From Tricholoma matsutake (Eukaryota; Basidiomycota; Agaricomycetes; Agaricales; Tricholomataceae), in assembly GCA_026075535.2 (NCBI GenBank), contig AP026544.2:4774001-4838000 (forward strand): a DNA stretch of 64,000 nt. Reading direction: 5' to 3'. Numbering within the stretch: position 1 is the stretch's first letter; every line of letters starts with the position of its first letter. Under the pieces are notes generated by a model that worked only from the letters and a program-made list of their open reading frames with translations, searched no databases and was not told where the DNA came from. Position numbers and translations under genes: made by a program. This document shows positions 33,901 through 44,158 of this stretch, one piece after another.

Positions 33901-35790
33901 TTTTATGGTGCTTTTAGGCATTTTCCCTAGCGCCTCTTTGGATGGGTGTCCAAGTCGCCTATGCCAAGTCAAGTAGTCAGCGACATGAATGGTCGTGACA
34001 TTAACCTTTTTGGTGCTCAATATATGAGTCCGAGCCCAATAGATCGTGTCATTCCTCCTTAGAGGGACACAATGCATGATTGGGTTTCCATGCTCGATGA
34101 ATGAAATGTATGCGGAGGAACCACGCACATCACTTCCGTCTTGTAAAAAGACCCCCATTGACATCAATCGAGTATTAATGTCGGGTATGTAGTAGACGGG
34201 GTATAGTCGCGTTTTACGCGTCTCTGACTTCCCATTACATACTACCTGGTGTCTAATGAAGACTGCTCCTTTTCCTACTATATGAGTAGTACCAGTGGCC
34301 GTTTGGACCAAGGTAGAGTCCTTTCTCGGTAAAGGCTCGTAAGAAGCAAAATCTTTCATTTCACCAGTGAAGTGTTTTGATGCGCCTGAATCCATGATCC
34401 AGTCGGCACCTTTCTTACAATCTCCCTTTGCACACATAGCACATATATTAAGATCTACATAATTCCATGATACATTTAATAGCGGTAAAATTTCACATGA
34501 AAAGTTCGCTGTATTCATAGGAATTTTAATCTTAGTGCTTGTGGCAGGGAAAAGGACTGACCTGTCATCATACGCCCCTGTGTCAAGGGGTTCATCGATG
34601 AGCATTTCGTCGACGGCTTTCCACACTTCCTCGTCAGTTACTGGAGGTTCGGATCCGAGGGAGACGGTATCGTCTTCTACCTCCTCGATCGTTGCCTCGG
34701 TTTCTGGCTCTATCCTCCTTCTCTTACCTTCTCGCACCGTAAGGTGCTCTTCCAGCGGTCGCAGGTTTTTCGCACTGCGCGGAAGTTGCATGCGCTCGAG
34801 GGTGTCTCGAGCTTGCTGGTATTTGGTGTAAACCGAGCGAGAAGAGGAGGCCGTGCCCGTGTATGCCTGTGCAGGTGGTCGGCGGCGAGGATCCCTTGTG
34901 GGAGTGTGTTCACGTCGCTCGATGCGCTGTATGAGCGGCATCGGCGGTATGATGGTGCCATTACCATTTATGGTGGTAAAGGCGTTGGAGGCGAGGTGGG
35001 TATGTTTCTCCTTTGGCTTCTCCTCCTTAGTCTTTCTGTCCCCACGTCGTCCACGTTTTCGGGACGAGTCTCCATTGCTGTTTTGCCCTTCTTTGGGCTG
35101 CCATTTGGGGTTTCCCCCCTTGCGCTTAACAGCGGAAAGTTTGTTGGCCTGAGGCTGGCCAGCGGGCTTTCCAACTGCTGTGCGCCTTGAGGCTTCAGCA
35201 ACAATGGAGTCCTTGACATGTTTAAATGTCAAGGCGCTAGTGGCGGTCGTGTTAAGGACCGTTGCAGACAATGAGTCGTACTCGCGCGGCATCGCAGCAA
35301 GTAGAATCATCGCCTGTACTAGCTCGGGGATGGCGACGTTAGCAGCCGTGAGGCGCTCGAATTTGTCTGCCATTCTCGCAATCTCCGGTGCGGGGTTCGC
35401 AGCCGGGATTTTGATTGTTATTGCGGACCTAAAGTCCGAAAAGACTTGGGAGGGGCCGTCCACACCATAATCGGTGCGGATGAGGTCCCACACCTCCTCA
35501 GCAGTGTCCTTTGTGTTGGCACGCTGCCGAATGGAGGGGGCCAGGCGGAGCACTAGGCTACCAATAGCCTGGTCATTTTTGTTGCTCCAGGTCTGGAGCT
35601 TGGCATTAGCGTCCGCTACCAAGGTAGCGTTCGTCGCCGTCAAGGGAGGCGCCGGGGGTGGTTTTTGCTCCGCCCCGCTAGTTATTTGCCAGAGGCCCTG
35701 AGACCTGAGCCACGCCTTCATTGAGTTGGCCCATAGAATGTAATTTGATCCGTCGAAAGTTTGAACGAGTTTTTCAAGAGTTGAAGACAT
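30925..35790 (-). CDS. gag-pol: copia-1 Gag-Pol polyprotein (1621 aa from the second Met; 1632 aa frame)
   Basis: The preferred start is Met12 of the open frame (MSSTLEKLVQTFDGSNYILW), a usual copia Gag opening. Numbering here is for the 1632-aa frame. Gag core is about 12-230. A basic and disordered linker of about 230 residues follows with no CCHC knuckle. Protease active Asp is D478 (WIMDSGAS). Integrase has HHCC (H621 to C658) and the triad D685, D747, E783. RT has YVDD at 1315-1318. RNase H has D1481 and STEAEYMALSD near 1520-1530. All catalytic residues are present. The polyprotein should be cleaved by its own protease and would carry out particle assembly, reverse transcription and integration. 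Confidence 0.95.
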   Translation of the reverse strand: MSSTLEKLVQTFDGSNYILWANSMKAWLRSQGLWQITSGAEQKPPPAPPLTATNATLVADANAKLQTWSNKNDQAIGSLVLRLAPSIRQRANTKDTAEEVWDLIRTDYGVDGPSQVFSDFRSAITIKIPAANPAPEIARMADKFERLTAANVAIPELVQAMILLAAMPREYDSLSATVLNTTATSALTFKHVKDSIVAEASRRTAVGKPAGQPQANKLSAVKRKGGNPKWQPKEGQNSNGDSSRKRGRRGDRKTKEEKPKEKHTHLASNAFTTINGNGTIIPPMPLIQRIERREHTPTRDPRRRPPAQAYTGTASSSRSVYTKYQQARDTLERMQLPRSAKNLRPLEEHLTVREGKRRRIEPETEATIEEVEDDTVSLGSEPPVTDEEVWKAVDEMLIDEPLDTGAYDDRSVLFPATSTKIKIPMNTANFSCEILPLLNVSWNYVDLNICAMCAKGDCKKGADWIMDSGASKHFTGEMKDFASYEPLPRKDSTLVQTATGTTHIVGKGAVFIRHQVVCNGKSETRKTRLYPVYYIPDINTRLMSMGVFLQDGSDVRGSSAYISFIEHGNPIMHCVPLRRNDTIYWARTHILSTKKVNVTTIHVADYLTWHRRLGHPSKEALGKMPKSTIKFPRNLIIPKDKIICPGCAEGKMTSKSFPESDSRADKSFELIHSDLKELPVLSYHKHKYFIVFLDDKTSHIWVQCLRKKSDAAAAIRQFQAMAKTQYGATIKRWRVDPGGEFKDRELQKQLKDLGIKIEMSAPHVHQQNGRAERAIRTIMEKSQTLRFTACLPQSWWEFCIEHATHLYNRTPIRRLKWLTPFEDLTKVRPDLNNLKVFGCGAYVYLPKEKRPTTLSPRSELMTYLGVEDGIKAYRFMRRNGAIFIGATALFDETMFPCCPGAKTPAKTDLGDFPPEPEDDDHSSGMDGDDPIPPQNPPLPPSSEDDDDDLPSEQKAHDDATNAPPLPPPVSTEDFRPRREDQQEWQQLPRRSGRQRKIPNRPGNTYGEQRLPSDIERDIARDRYWKKSVGQDSDHNRTRPRPQQQEPVAGPSSAPHESVPDSNNQEHDHPMGEPDEAGYIKKITKEGGDELIRWLLSKAVTPSSRKSLVPNQFRDIARLPRQQQLEWKQACREELEALRKRQVYDIVDLPHDRKTIKNRWVFSVKSDGRKRARLVAKGFSQVEGVDFDEIFSPVVRYETVRLMFALASLEGMYMTGLDVKTAFLYGKLDEEIYMDQPEGFKLEGKERKVMRLCRALYGLKQASLAWWRELEAFMRTIGFVRASSDAGIFIHKDPKTGSIVIALVYVDDGLFMGKNKKLVDEKKNACLKHWECRSTEKVTEFLGMRVTQTAAKVKLDQTEYLAKVLERFEMTNAKIAPTPLPTGYKPSENTATPNAALRSKYQSVIGSLLYLMLGTRPDIAYAVIKMSQFSANPSQEHLDKAMYIMRYLVGTQKYSMVYDGEKSEGLQAFTDSDWAADTVKCRSTTGYFATLASGIVCWQSRLQKTVALSSTEAEYMALSDTCRQIVWIESLFQELGYTLKRVPICADNQGSIFIGSNPVQERRTKHIDIRYHYTRECIENDKVTVVFIPGSDNPADMFTKNLGAVLFRKFRDSLGITFEIQT

Positions 35791-36027
35791 GATTCTGTGG
35801 TGGCAGCTGTTAAAAGCGCTCAATCAGTCTTTTTACTCAATAAAACACGTTTAACGTTCTCAGGAGAAAACACTCCTTCAGAGTGGTTAACCCTAGTCAA
35901 CCTAGGTTTTATGTGCAGCTCGCAGGGAGTGCAATGCAGCTCACGAAGAGCGCAAGGTTATAATTTGGAGACGGTGAAGTCAACGTCGTTTGCAGCTAAT
36001 TAAAGCGCGTTCACGACGTGCCCAGCA

Positions 36028-36039
36028 GGGCCCATAACC
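36028..36039 (-). other. primer binding site motif of copia-1
   Basis: Immediately inside the 5' LTR the minus strand reads GGTTATGGGCCC. This is complementary to the anticodon-loop region of initiator tRNA-Met (..CAUAACC), the half-tRNA primer known from Drosophila copia. The same motif abuts the copia-2 LTR. Confidence 0.75.
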
Positions 36040-36311
36040 TGTTGGAGCAGACTATATATGCTGCACAGGGGAAGAGACAACACGTTCCTTACAACCTACC
36101 TGGGGTTTAGTTAGACTTACAGCTAGGGTTAGCAGAGGTAAGAACACTGTATTCCTACTACGGTACAGGTTCTCCTTATATACATAATATTAAGGATGTC
36201 ACATGACTCGGGAATGTGTTTACCGCATGTATGCGCAGTAAGCGCAGTAACATGCATATGCTGCATGTATCGCCTCATGTATACAGCATGCATCAGGGAT
36301 TAATTTCAACA
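36040..36311 (-). repeat. 5' LTR of copia-1 (right)
   Basis: The direct repeat partner of 30621-30892 has the same length. The two differences seen are both transitions (ATATAC/ATATAT and CACATT/CACGTT). Confidence 0.95.
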
Positions 36312-36485
36312 GTTCTAATCCTTCTGTAACTTCAACACTGCAGCACAGTTCTGCTCTTTTTCAAGTCTCCCATAGGCAAAACCAAAGGAAGCCTAACTTG
36401 CTGTATCGGCACAACTTTCAGCAGTCCACCGCGACATGAATCATAAATGCAGCACAGTTTATAGTGATTCATTGGCAACCTGAAC

Positions 36486-38312
36486 TAGTGCTGTGCCTGG
36501 CCCGGCCTGAGGCCGTGAGCCGAGCCAAGCCGGGCCAAGTTGACGGCTTCATGATGGCTTTGGCCTGGCCTGGGGTTCTGAAAAGCCAAAGCCAAGCCGT
36601 CAAGCCGCGGCTTTTTGGTGAGTGTAATTTATCTGGCTGCGATGTATTATTGCACGCAAATTGTACAATATGTTGAAAATCTTTGGTGGTGGGAAAGTAA
36701 TCTTAATATGGTAAAATGTCACGCATGCGTCGCCACCGCCAAAATTCAAACCTTGAAACCAACCCATGCCACCATCCACTTCAATCACGGTCCACCACCG
36801 TTCCCTATCAACCTGATCCAATGGTGGTCAGGCGGCATGATTTTAGATGATAGTAAGTACTTTTTTGGTCCTTCTTTGCGTATTCTTTACTACCCCAGTA
36901 CAATGTTTTCTCTTGTTCCTCACCACAACGGCCTACCAGGGCCCTTGCTGTCTAAACAGGATGCGAGGTTGTCATAAAAGGCTCAAACAACCACCACAGG
37001 GAGCAAAGACTGCTGAGAGGTCATGCTACCACCACTGCTGACCATCCTGCAGACTCCAAACGACGTCTATTGTCATTTGGGCCCCAGGTTTTTCCATGTT
37101 CATTTCATGTTTTCTTTTGTTTAATTAACATATGTTTTCATGAATCTAGGAGATCCAACTGTGTTACAATGACACAATGACGCTGAAGTGACAAACCCAC
37201 ACCAAATGATGCCACCACCACCACCACAGCAACCCCAACTGCCACCGCGAGCCACTGCTTGTGGGGTAGAAATGGGGAGCAGTGATAAAAGGGCGAGGGA
37301 ACAACAACAATGCCACCACGCGATAGTAGCGCCCCCCAACCACCACCAGGGGCCCAATGAGGAAGCAGACAACAATGACGGGGACCAGGTCGAGGGAGAG
37401 GACAATGAGGGGGAGACAACAACAACAGGATGACTAGAACATGAAAATGGGGATAACAGGGAGCGAATGAAAGGACGCCAAGGACAAGGACATCAGTGAG
37501 TAGCAGAGGACGATGGTGTGAGCAACGACAATGATGGGACGACCGGAATCAGGACCAGACCATCATGACGATGATGGTGAGGACCAGACGACGGGGAAGA
37601 GGACAACAACAGGGACAACAATGATGACGACAACAACCCCAATGTCAATGATGGACGGCCCAGCACCCACCCCTACCGCTGCGAGCAACTGCTCGCAGGG
37701 TGGACCGTGGGTGCTATGGATGATGACGACACAAGGATTGGGGGGGAGACATTACTGGTGAGTGGGAAACTGCTTAGGTGGAAATGGTCATGTTGTGTGC
37801 ATAGGACGACAATGATAGGGACCAGGATATGGGGATGTGTTGGGCATGGAACAGGACAACGAGTGGTGGGAGATATGAAGCTCTTTTTTCTTCTTTCTTT
37901 TTCATTAGTTTGTCATCCCCCGCTTGCTCACAACGTGACGCAATGTGGCCACAATTTTTTAGTAGACATGTATTTAATTCCACCTCCCTCGTGTTTAGGC
38001 AAGTCAAGTTTAATACATATTGTTTCTTTGTACATGATGGCTGGTAGTTATCCTGAGTGAACACGGTGTGAGGCTGTTTATTGAATGAGAAAACTATGTA
38101 TGTATTGTTCTAATTAGCTTCCTGTACAACCAACGCACCTGTGGGCAAAATTTGAACATTTTACATACAAAAGCTGCAGCCTGGGCCAAGCCAAGCCAAG
38201 GCCAAGCCCTGGTTGATGGCTTTGGCCTGGCCTGTGTGTTGAGAAAGCCAAAGCCGCCTCAAGCCAAGCCAAAGCCACGGCTTTCAGGCCAAGCCAGGCT
38301 GGAACAGCACTA
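36486..38312. mobile_element. hAT-1: non-autonomous hAT-like element
   Basis: The ends are TAGTGCTGTGCC and the inverse GGAACAGCACTA. They are flanked by perfect 8-bp duplications ACCTGAAC (36478-36485 and 38313-38320), the hallmark length for hAT elements. About 120 bp at each end are filled with AAGCC and GGCC words in inverted orientation, like the subterminal repeats that hAT transposases bind. The 1827-bp interior has low-complexity CCACCA and GATGACAACAAC tracts and no transposase. It shares a palindromic GCGAGCA..TGCTCGC motif and the word GTCATTTGGGCCC with hAT-2. Confidence 0.88.
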
Positions 38313-38320
38313 ACCTGAAC

Positions 38321-38748
38321 TGCGCTGTTAAGGGAACAGTTGGCACCTTCCCCTGCTGCAACATCATCTTTCTCCCAATCATCTTCTGCACTGTGTCACA
38401 AAGAGCCCAAGCCCCAATCATCTTTCAACACTTTGATACAACCACCAAGCCACATGAACATCAATTTCCAATAATATTGCAACTACTTAAGTAGTATGAC
38501 AAAGAAAAGACTCAGAGTAGCCCACATGTAGAGAACAGAGAACAACACAGAGAACAGACACAGAGAACAAAGCACAGAGAATAGATAAACATAATCACAT
38601 GAACTACAATTATCTCGATTCTCTGTGTGGGTTCAACGTAACCTTTGCATAACCTAGGAATAATAGTTCGAGTGCTCATCATTTTAGGTGATTATGTAAT
38701 TTTTACCTAAGATTATCCATCATCGAAGTCTGCACTGCTATGTGGTGG
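38321..38748. other. intergenic sequence between hAT-1 and copia-2
   Basis: No gene is visible. A cluster of AGAGAACA words occurs at 38530-38585. The stretch is continuous with 36317-36477 once hAT-1 is removed, so hAT-1 landed in non-coding sequence. Confidence 0.45.
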
Positions 38749-38753
38749 AGACC

Positions 38754-39104
38754 TGTAGAAAATCAACCTAGCGTAATCAGAGTATAGCTCAGTCTCTGTA
38801 CAAGCGACTATATAAATACAATAACTGTACCTAGCATAATCAGAGTATAGCTATAAGTACAGTAAGTATTGGTCCGTAATATCATAATGTCTAGAATACT
38901 CACCTCAGTCTCTGTACAAGCAACTGAGGTGATTGGATAACTACCTACCCTATATATAAGTGAGTTCAGCTACATAAAGAGTCAAAGGGATAAGAGACAC
39001 AAAGGTGTCTATGAGATGGTGCATCAAAGGGATGTGTTAAAAATAGTACATGCATCAAAGATGTGATCATGTATGCTTATGGTGTGATAAATGGCACCTC
39101 AACA
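38754..39104 (-). repeat. 3' LTR of copia-2 (left)
   Basis: It begins TGTAGAAAATC and ends CCTCAACA. On its inner side 39105-39118 reads GGTGAGGAGGAG on the minus strand and is the likely polypurine tract. The LTR contains CTATATATAAG, a possible TATA region. Confidence 0.92.
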
Positions 39105-39145
39105 CTCCTCCTCACCATGAGTACTCCTCCTTGCATGGATTTGCA

Positions 39146-40860
39146 TCAACAAAGGCCAAGATGTTCCCGGAGATACAAGAACTGTTTTACCTCAAGGGCC
39201 TTAGTGAACATGTTGGCAACATTTTTGTGAGTATGAACATAAGTGAGCCATAGGTCATTGGACTGTACATGGTCTCTGAGGAAATGGTATTTGATATCAA
39301 TATGTTTAACATGTGAGTGAAGGAGTGGGTCTTCAGAGAGGCTCTTTGTCGCAGAGTTATCACAAGATATTATGGTAGGCGAAGTCTGAGAGTAGCCTAT
39401 AGTGTTGAGTAAAGTTTGGATCCAAATGCATTCCTTTGCCATTTCAAATGCAGCCATATATTCAGCTTTGCATGAGGATGTTGCAATGACCTTCTGTTTG
39501 CATGCTGTCCAGGAGATAGTGCTGGAACCTAGAGAGCATATAAAACCCCCAACACTATGGTGGGTGTTGAGGCAGTTCACCCAGTCGGAGTCACTAAAGG
39601 CATGAAGGTTAACAGAAGGGTCGCCTCCGAGATATAGTTGAAGTCTTATGGCTACCTTCCAGTGTTCAACAAGTAGCAATCAAGAAATTGGGAGAGTTGT
39701 TGGATGGCATAGGAGATGTCGGGGTGGGTTCTGATTGCCAAATATAGTAGACAACTGAATAGGGAATGATATGGGAGTTTGTTAAGTTGGCTCTGCTCAT
39801 CAGAGGATAGGGTGTTGTGGTTGAATCGGCACAGTTTGGAGCCAGGTTCCAGTGGGGCAGATACTGGGTGCGCATCTCTCTGGTGGAATTGATTGACAAC
39901 TTTGTTGATAAGAGCAGTCTGTGATAGCGCCACCATATGCGCCGTTCTATCTCAAGTGACTGCAATCCCAATAAGGAAGCATGTGGTGCCCAATTCAGAA
40001 ATAGTTCAGACTTCTTGCATCTGACTCTTGAACCTCTCATTCTCATCTTTGGAGTCAGCTATGGACAAATAATTGTCGACATGGACAGCAGTAATTATGG
40101 TCCCAGAATCAGTCTTGCGGTAATATATACAAGACTCACAGGACAGTCAAGTGAATACCCAGGATAGCATTTGGGAATTGAGCGTTTGATTCCAGATACA
40201 CCCACTTTGCTTCATGCCATATAGTCCACACTGAAGTTGCCACACCCAGTCCTCTTTTCTGGGTTCCTCAAAATTGACCGGTTGTTGCATATATTGTACT
40301 TCATCATCTGGTAGCAGGCCATAGAGGAAAACAGTTTTGATGTCGATTTGTTGGGTGTCCCATCCCAATGACGCTGCAATGTGTAATAGAATTCTCCAAG
40401 ATTCCATGCATGCAGTCAGTGAGGTGGTCTTAGTGTAGTCCTTGCCATAAATCTGCTCGTAACCCTTGAAAACAACATGTACTTTCCACCTGACAGCCTT
40501 CCCAATGTCATCCCGCTTGATATGGAAAACAGGTTTCCCTTTTTGGATATGCTTCCCCTGAGGAACTTCAGAATGTGGTATCAATTTATAGACACCCATG
40601 TCCTTTAGTGATTTCAACTCATCCTGATATCCTTCTGCCCATTGTACAGCATCCACAGGGTTCTTGGTTTCATCCCATGTTTTTGGCTCGTCTTCGAATT
40701 GAAGTGACTCTGGATCAAAATTGTCCATCTCCAAAATCATAGCTGGACGTTCATGTGCCTGATTGCCAAGATCGAGATTTTTGAAGGCCTGTTGTAGATC
40801 AGTAATGACATCATGATTGGGGAGGGGCTCATCTAAGGTGTTAATGGTCTGTCTACCCAC
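39146..40860 (-). pseudogene. copia-2 reverse transcriptase and RNase H remnants
   Basis: Overlapping minus frames give RT from WAEGYQDELKSLKDM at its start through DIKTVFLYGLLPDDEVQYMQ and LQCGLYGMKQSG. Near 40095 the catalytic box reads VHVDN in place of YVDD. RNase H follows with HAFSDSDWVN and SCKAEYMAAFEMAKECIW and ends VANMFTKALE. At least two frameshifts separate the pieces (40860-40147, 40046-39652, 39679-39146). The RT active site change alone would inactivate the copy. Confidence 0.88.
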
Positions 40861-41138
40861 CCTCTACTCTTGATGTGCCTCTTTTATGTGGGTTGCACCA
40901 TCCCGGGATTCTTGTACTGCCTTCATTGTACGTGTGAAGAATGGTCCCCCATTAGGATTCCTTTCAGTTGGGACTGGTATACGAGATGATTGGTGAGGGG
41001 GATCTGGTTGGAGGGCAGGCAGTGCAGTATGGTCGGTAATGGGAGGGTTGGGTGGTGGGATAAAATCATCATCATCATTGGCATCAAGCATGGGGTTGAA
41101 TGTGGGGTTGGCAGTTTCATCAGGGGTGGGGTTGGGTT

Positions 41139-41834
41139 CTATGGTGGGCGTATGTGTCCATCATGGCTCTCAAGGAAGTGGACATGGAAAGAGCTATGTA
41201 TTTTCCATGTAGCGCTCTCATAGCATCTGTACATTTTTGAGTTTGGGTCATAGCCAATCAGTGTACACTCAATTGACTGTTCAAAAATCTTTGGGTTATC
41301 TTTCTTTGGTATCAAGGCAAAAGCCCGACATTGAATTTCCTGCATGTAGGAATAGTCTGGCTTTTGACCGAACCATAATTCCCAAGGCGTGATTCCTTGC
41401 AGTGAGCGGGTTGTAGTTTTTGAATGCAGGTGTGTAGTCATTAAATAAAATTTGTCCCAAAGGAAAGGGGGCAGTCCTGCATACAGCCACATTGTTTGTG
41501 CCTTTGCCATGAGCATTTGATGCATCCGTTTGACACGTCCAATGTGGGCAGATGTGTGTGGAGCAGTGAAGCATTGGTCTGATCCCTGAGATTTAAGCCA
41601 TGCCTGCATTTCACTGGACTTCAGCTCTCCATTGTTGGTAATGTATGTCCCAACTTTCAAGCCGGTTTCATTTTCTTGTGCCAACTCCCATGCCTTGAGC
41701 TCAGGAAAAGAATCATCTTTATGTTTGAGGGGTATAGACCATGGAAATGAGGTAAAATCATCAACAATGTCCATTACATATTTGTGACCAGTATGGGACT
41801 TGACCGCATGTGGGCCTGATAAATCAACCCACAC
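41139..41834 (-). pseudogene. copia-2 integrase core with lost catalytic residues
   Basis: The frame opens MWVDLSGPHAVKSHTGHKYV, where the first catalytic Asp is kept. The second motif reads ITNNGELKS, with Asn where Asp is expected. The third reads HIGRVKRMHQ, with Lys where Glu is expected. Two of three DDE residues are therefore gone. The rest of the retroviral integrase core is recognisable through GITPWELWFGQKPDYSY. Confidence 0.85.
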
Positions 41835-41861
41835 CTTCTCTAGATGCCTTGTTGCCCTATG

Positions 41862-43115
41862 TCACTCTCTCTCTTCATGTTTCTTCAGGACTGGTGTTCT
41901 CATCTGTTTTCCAACAAGACAGGCATCACATTTAGGTGGCCGTGTAGTGGCTGACAATGGTGTATCTGTGAGTGTGCCTTTCTTGGCCATATCATACAGG
42001 GATTGATAATTGGCATGGCTGAGGCAATGGTGCCAGGTCTCCAGATTTGGTGATCCATGAATTGTTAATGCGTGCTCAACAGACGCAGAGTGTAGGGTGA
42101 GTGAGTAAAGTTTCTTGGAGGTCATGGAACCATGAGCTATCAATGCACCTGTGGATTTATTAGTTATCCAGCAAGATGAGTCATCAAAATGTGTGATGGC
42201 ATTCAAGTCTCCAGCAAGGGAACTGACAGATACCAGCCAAACTGTTGACTCAGGGATGTAGAGTGTGTTATGTAAGGTGATTGATGCGCCCTGAGCTACC
42301 CATAGTTTGACATCACCCATGCCGATCACAGTGATTGAAGATCCTCCCATGCCCTTAATTGATTGGGAAGTGATCGTGCAGAGAGAAAAGAAATCAGAAC
42401 GGTCTGGGGATATGTGAACTGTGGTGCCACTGTCAACAAGGAAGGGTAAATCAGTTGATGAGATATGGGTGTGCTTGGTCTGACTTAAGGGTGTAGCAGT
42501 GAAGGCGCTGTTGTCCACTGGAGCAGTGTGCTTTGTCCAATCAATGGTGGTCCTTGGCTCCTCCTTGACCACAAGCCAGCCCTTGTATTCAATTTCATCA
42601 ATTGTAGAGATGGGGGCAGGGTCACATGCTATACCTGCAAAGTCAGGGGATGAGGTCGCTGGTGAGGAAGGGTTATGATCAACCATGACCGTGAAGGTGC
42701 AGCCATTTATGTCTTTCATGGTTACAGGGATCTTTGAAGTAACAGGACTAGGCTTTTTCTTTTGATCAGAAGCTGCCCTCCATGCTGCAATCGACTCAGT
42801 AAGTGTCTTCCCTGCCATCCCTCCACCAGGTTTGATGCAGTACTCAATGGTGTGTCCTGACTTCCCAGAAGTAGAATGAGTCCATTGGATGGTCTGGTTG
42901 GTTTGGTATGAGCAGTTAGTGCGACAGAGGGACAGAAATCATTGCAGATGTTGTTCTCAAGAAGGGATTGCTCATTCTCCAGGAACTGATGAATTTTCAT
43001 GGAAGTGTATGGTGATGCATCAGTGGAGGCCGTGATATCGCAAGAAATAATGGAACATGCATGAGGAAAGTGTTTTCTGAGAGAGTTGAGGAGTGCAATG
43101 CAACAAAGAAGATCA
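41862..43115 (-). pseudogene. copia-2 gag C-terminus, zinc knuckle, protease, integrase HHCC
   Basis: Gag sequence resumes at 43115 (CIALLNSLRKHFPHACSIIS, then KIHQFLENEQSLLE). A knuckle-like GKSGHTIEYC follows at about 42855 in another frame. The 318-codon frame 42818-41862 carries AGKTLTESIAAWRA, protease FLVDSGTTVHISPDRSDFF and the integrase zinc region HHCLSH...CDACLVGK. Several frameshifts occur between 43115 and 42818. The Gag match ends at 43115 and restarts at 45255, which marks the inserted segment. Confidence 0.8.
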
Positions 43116-43959
43116 GTGATGATACTCAACCCGGGAAAACCACCAAAACTGCCGATGAGGCAACCAATGATATTTGCACAAGTCAGAGGAAGGGTGCAAG
43201 ACATTCCAAATGTTTGTGGTCTGACCAATTGGAAGATAACTAGTTGGTACTAGTTGTAAAGGATGTTCTATCAGAGAGGAAGGTGTTTAGCATGGTCCAA
43301 TGGAGTATCGATCAATATCAAGGATGATCAATGATATTGACAGCGAATGATGTTTATCGTCGATGGTTGATGTGTGAATTCTGAGGACCTTTTGATAGGT
43401 CAATAGTATACGAAGGCTATAGCTGATGGCTAGGAAGTGTCGGGATGGTTACTAGTGCTAACAATAAGAGGGTTGAAAGAGGATCGAGGACGAGGATGAT
43501 CACAGAGGTTTCTTGTTGATTGAGAAAACTCGTAGAAGCTTAGATTGTTTAGAGGATAGATCAGATTCTTAGAACTCTATACAAGGTGATATGTGAAGAC
43601 AATTTCTTGTATTTCCAAGTAGATACTACAGAGTTTTATATGTTTTTAACAGAAACTTCCTAAAATGGTATAAGAAATATGTGTAGAACATGAGGCAAAA
43701 GATATGAGTTAAAACACAAGGCTAAAATGAGACTGAAATCTGAACAAGAAAGAGATATATCATGTGATGAAGGAGAATAAAGGGAAAGAACTAAAAGAGA
43801 CTGTCCTTTGTGTATAAACCATGCTAAGTCTCACAATAATCCGTCCAGTGGGTTCTGTATGTGATAGGGACTTGACCTACTATCAGCAGGTTTGAGCACA
43901 AGTTGGAATACTCCCTGGCGCATGGTATTCCACCATTTAGATAACAAATGTGGCGCCCA

Positions 43960-44158
43960 ATGTTGCTCATAGTCTCTCAATGTCACTTGTAGTCTCTCAA
44001 TGTTGCTTGTAGTCTCTCGATGTTGCTTGTAGTCTCTCGATGTTGCTTGTAGTCTCTCGATGTTGCTTGTAGTCTCTCAATGTTGCTTGTAGTCTCTCGA
44101 TGTTGCTTGTAGTCTCTCGATGTTGCTTGTAGTCTCTCAATGTTGCTTGTAGTCTCTC
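43960..44158. repeat. 20-bp minisatellite, left block
   Basis: About ten tandem copies of AGTCTCTCRATGTTGCTTGT occur, with R varying between A and G. Because 20 is not a multiple of three, the array gives apparent ORFs in more than one frame, and these are not genes. The array continues at 44865 after the solo LTR. Confidence 0.95.

Larger units (their letters stand above)
30621..36311 (-). mobile_element. copia-1: young, apparently intact Ty1/copia element
   Basis: Two 272-bp LTRs (30621-30892 and 36040-36311) differ at only two positions by hand comparison. They are flanked by perfect 5-bp duplications GTTCT (30616-30620 and 36312-36316). The minus-strand order is leader, gag, protease, integrase, RT, RNase H, which defines Ty1/copia. 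One uninterrupted gag-pol frame fills the interior. A primer-site motif and a polypurine tract are in place. Nothing visible prevents this copy from being functional, and its near-identical LTRs indicate recent insertion. Confidence 0.96.

Noticed and set aside
34535..35470. Plus-strand ORFs of 80-150 codons inside copia-1
   Set aside because: They are antisense shadows of the intact minus-strand Gag-Pol frame.
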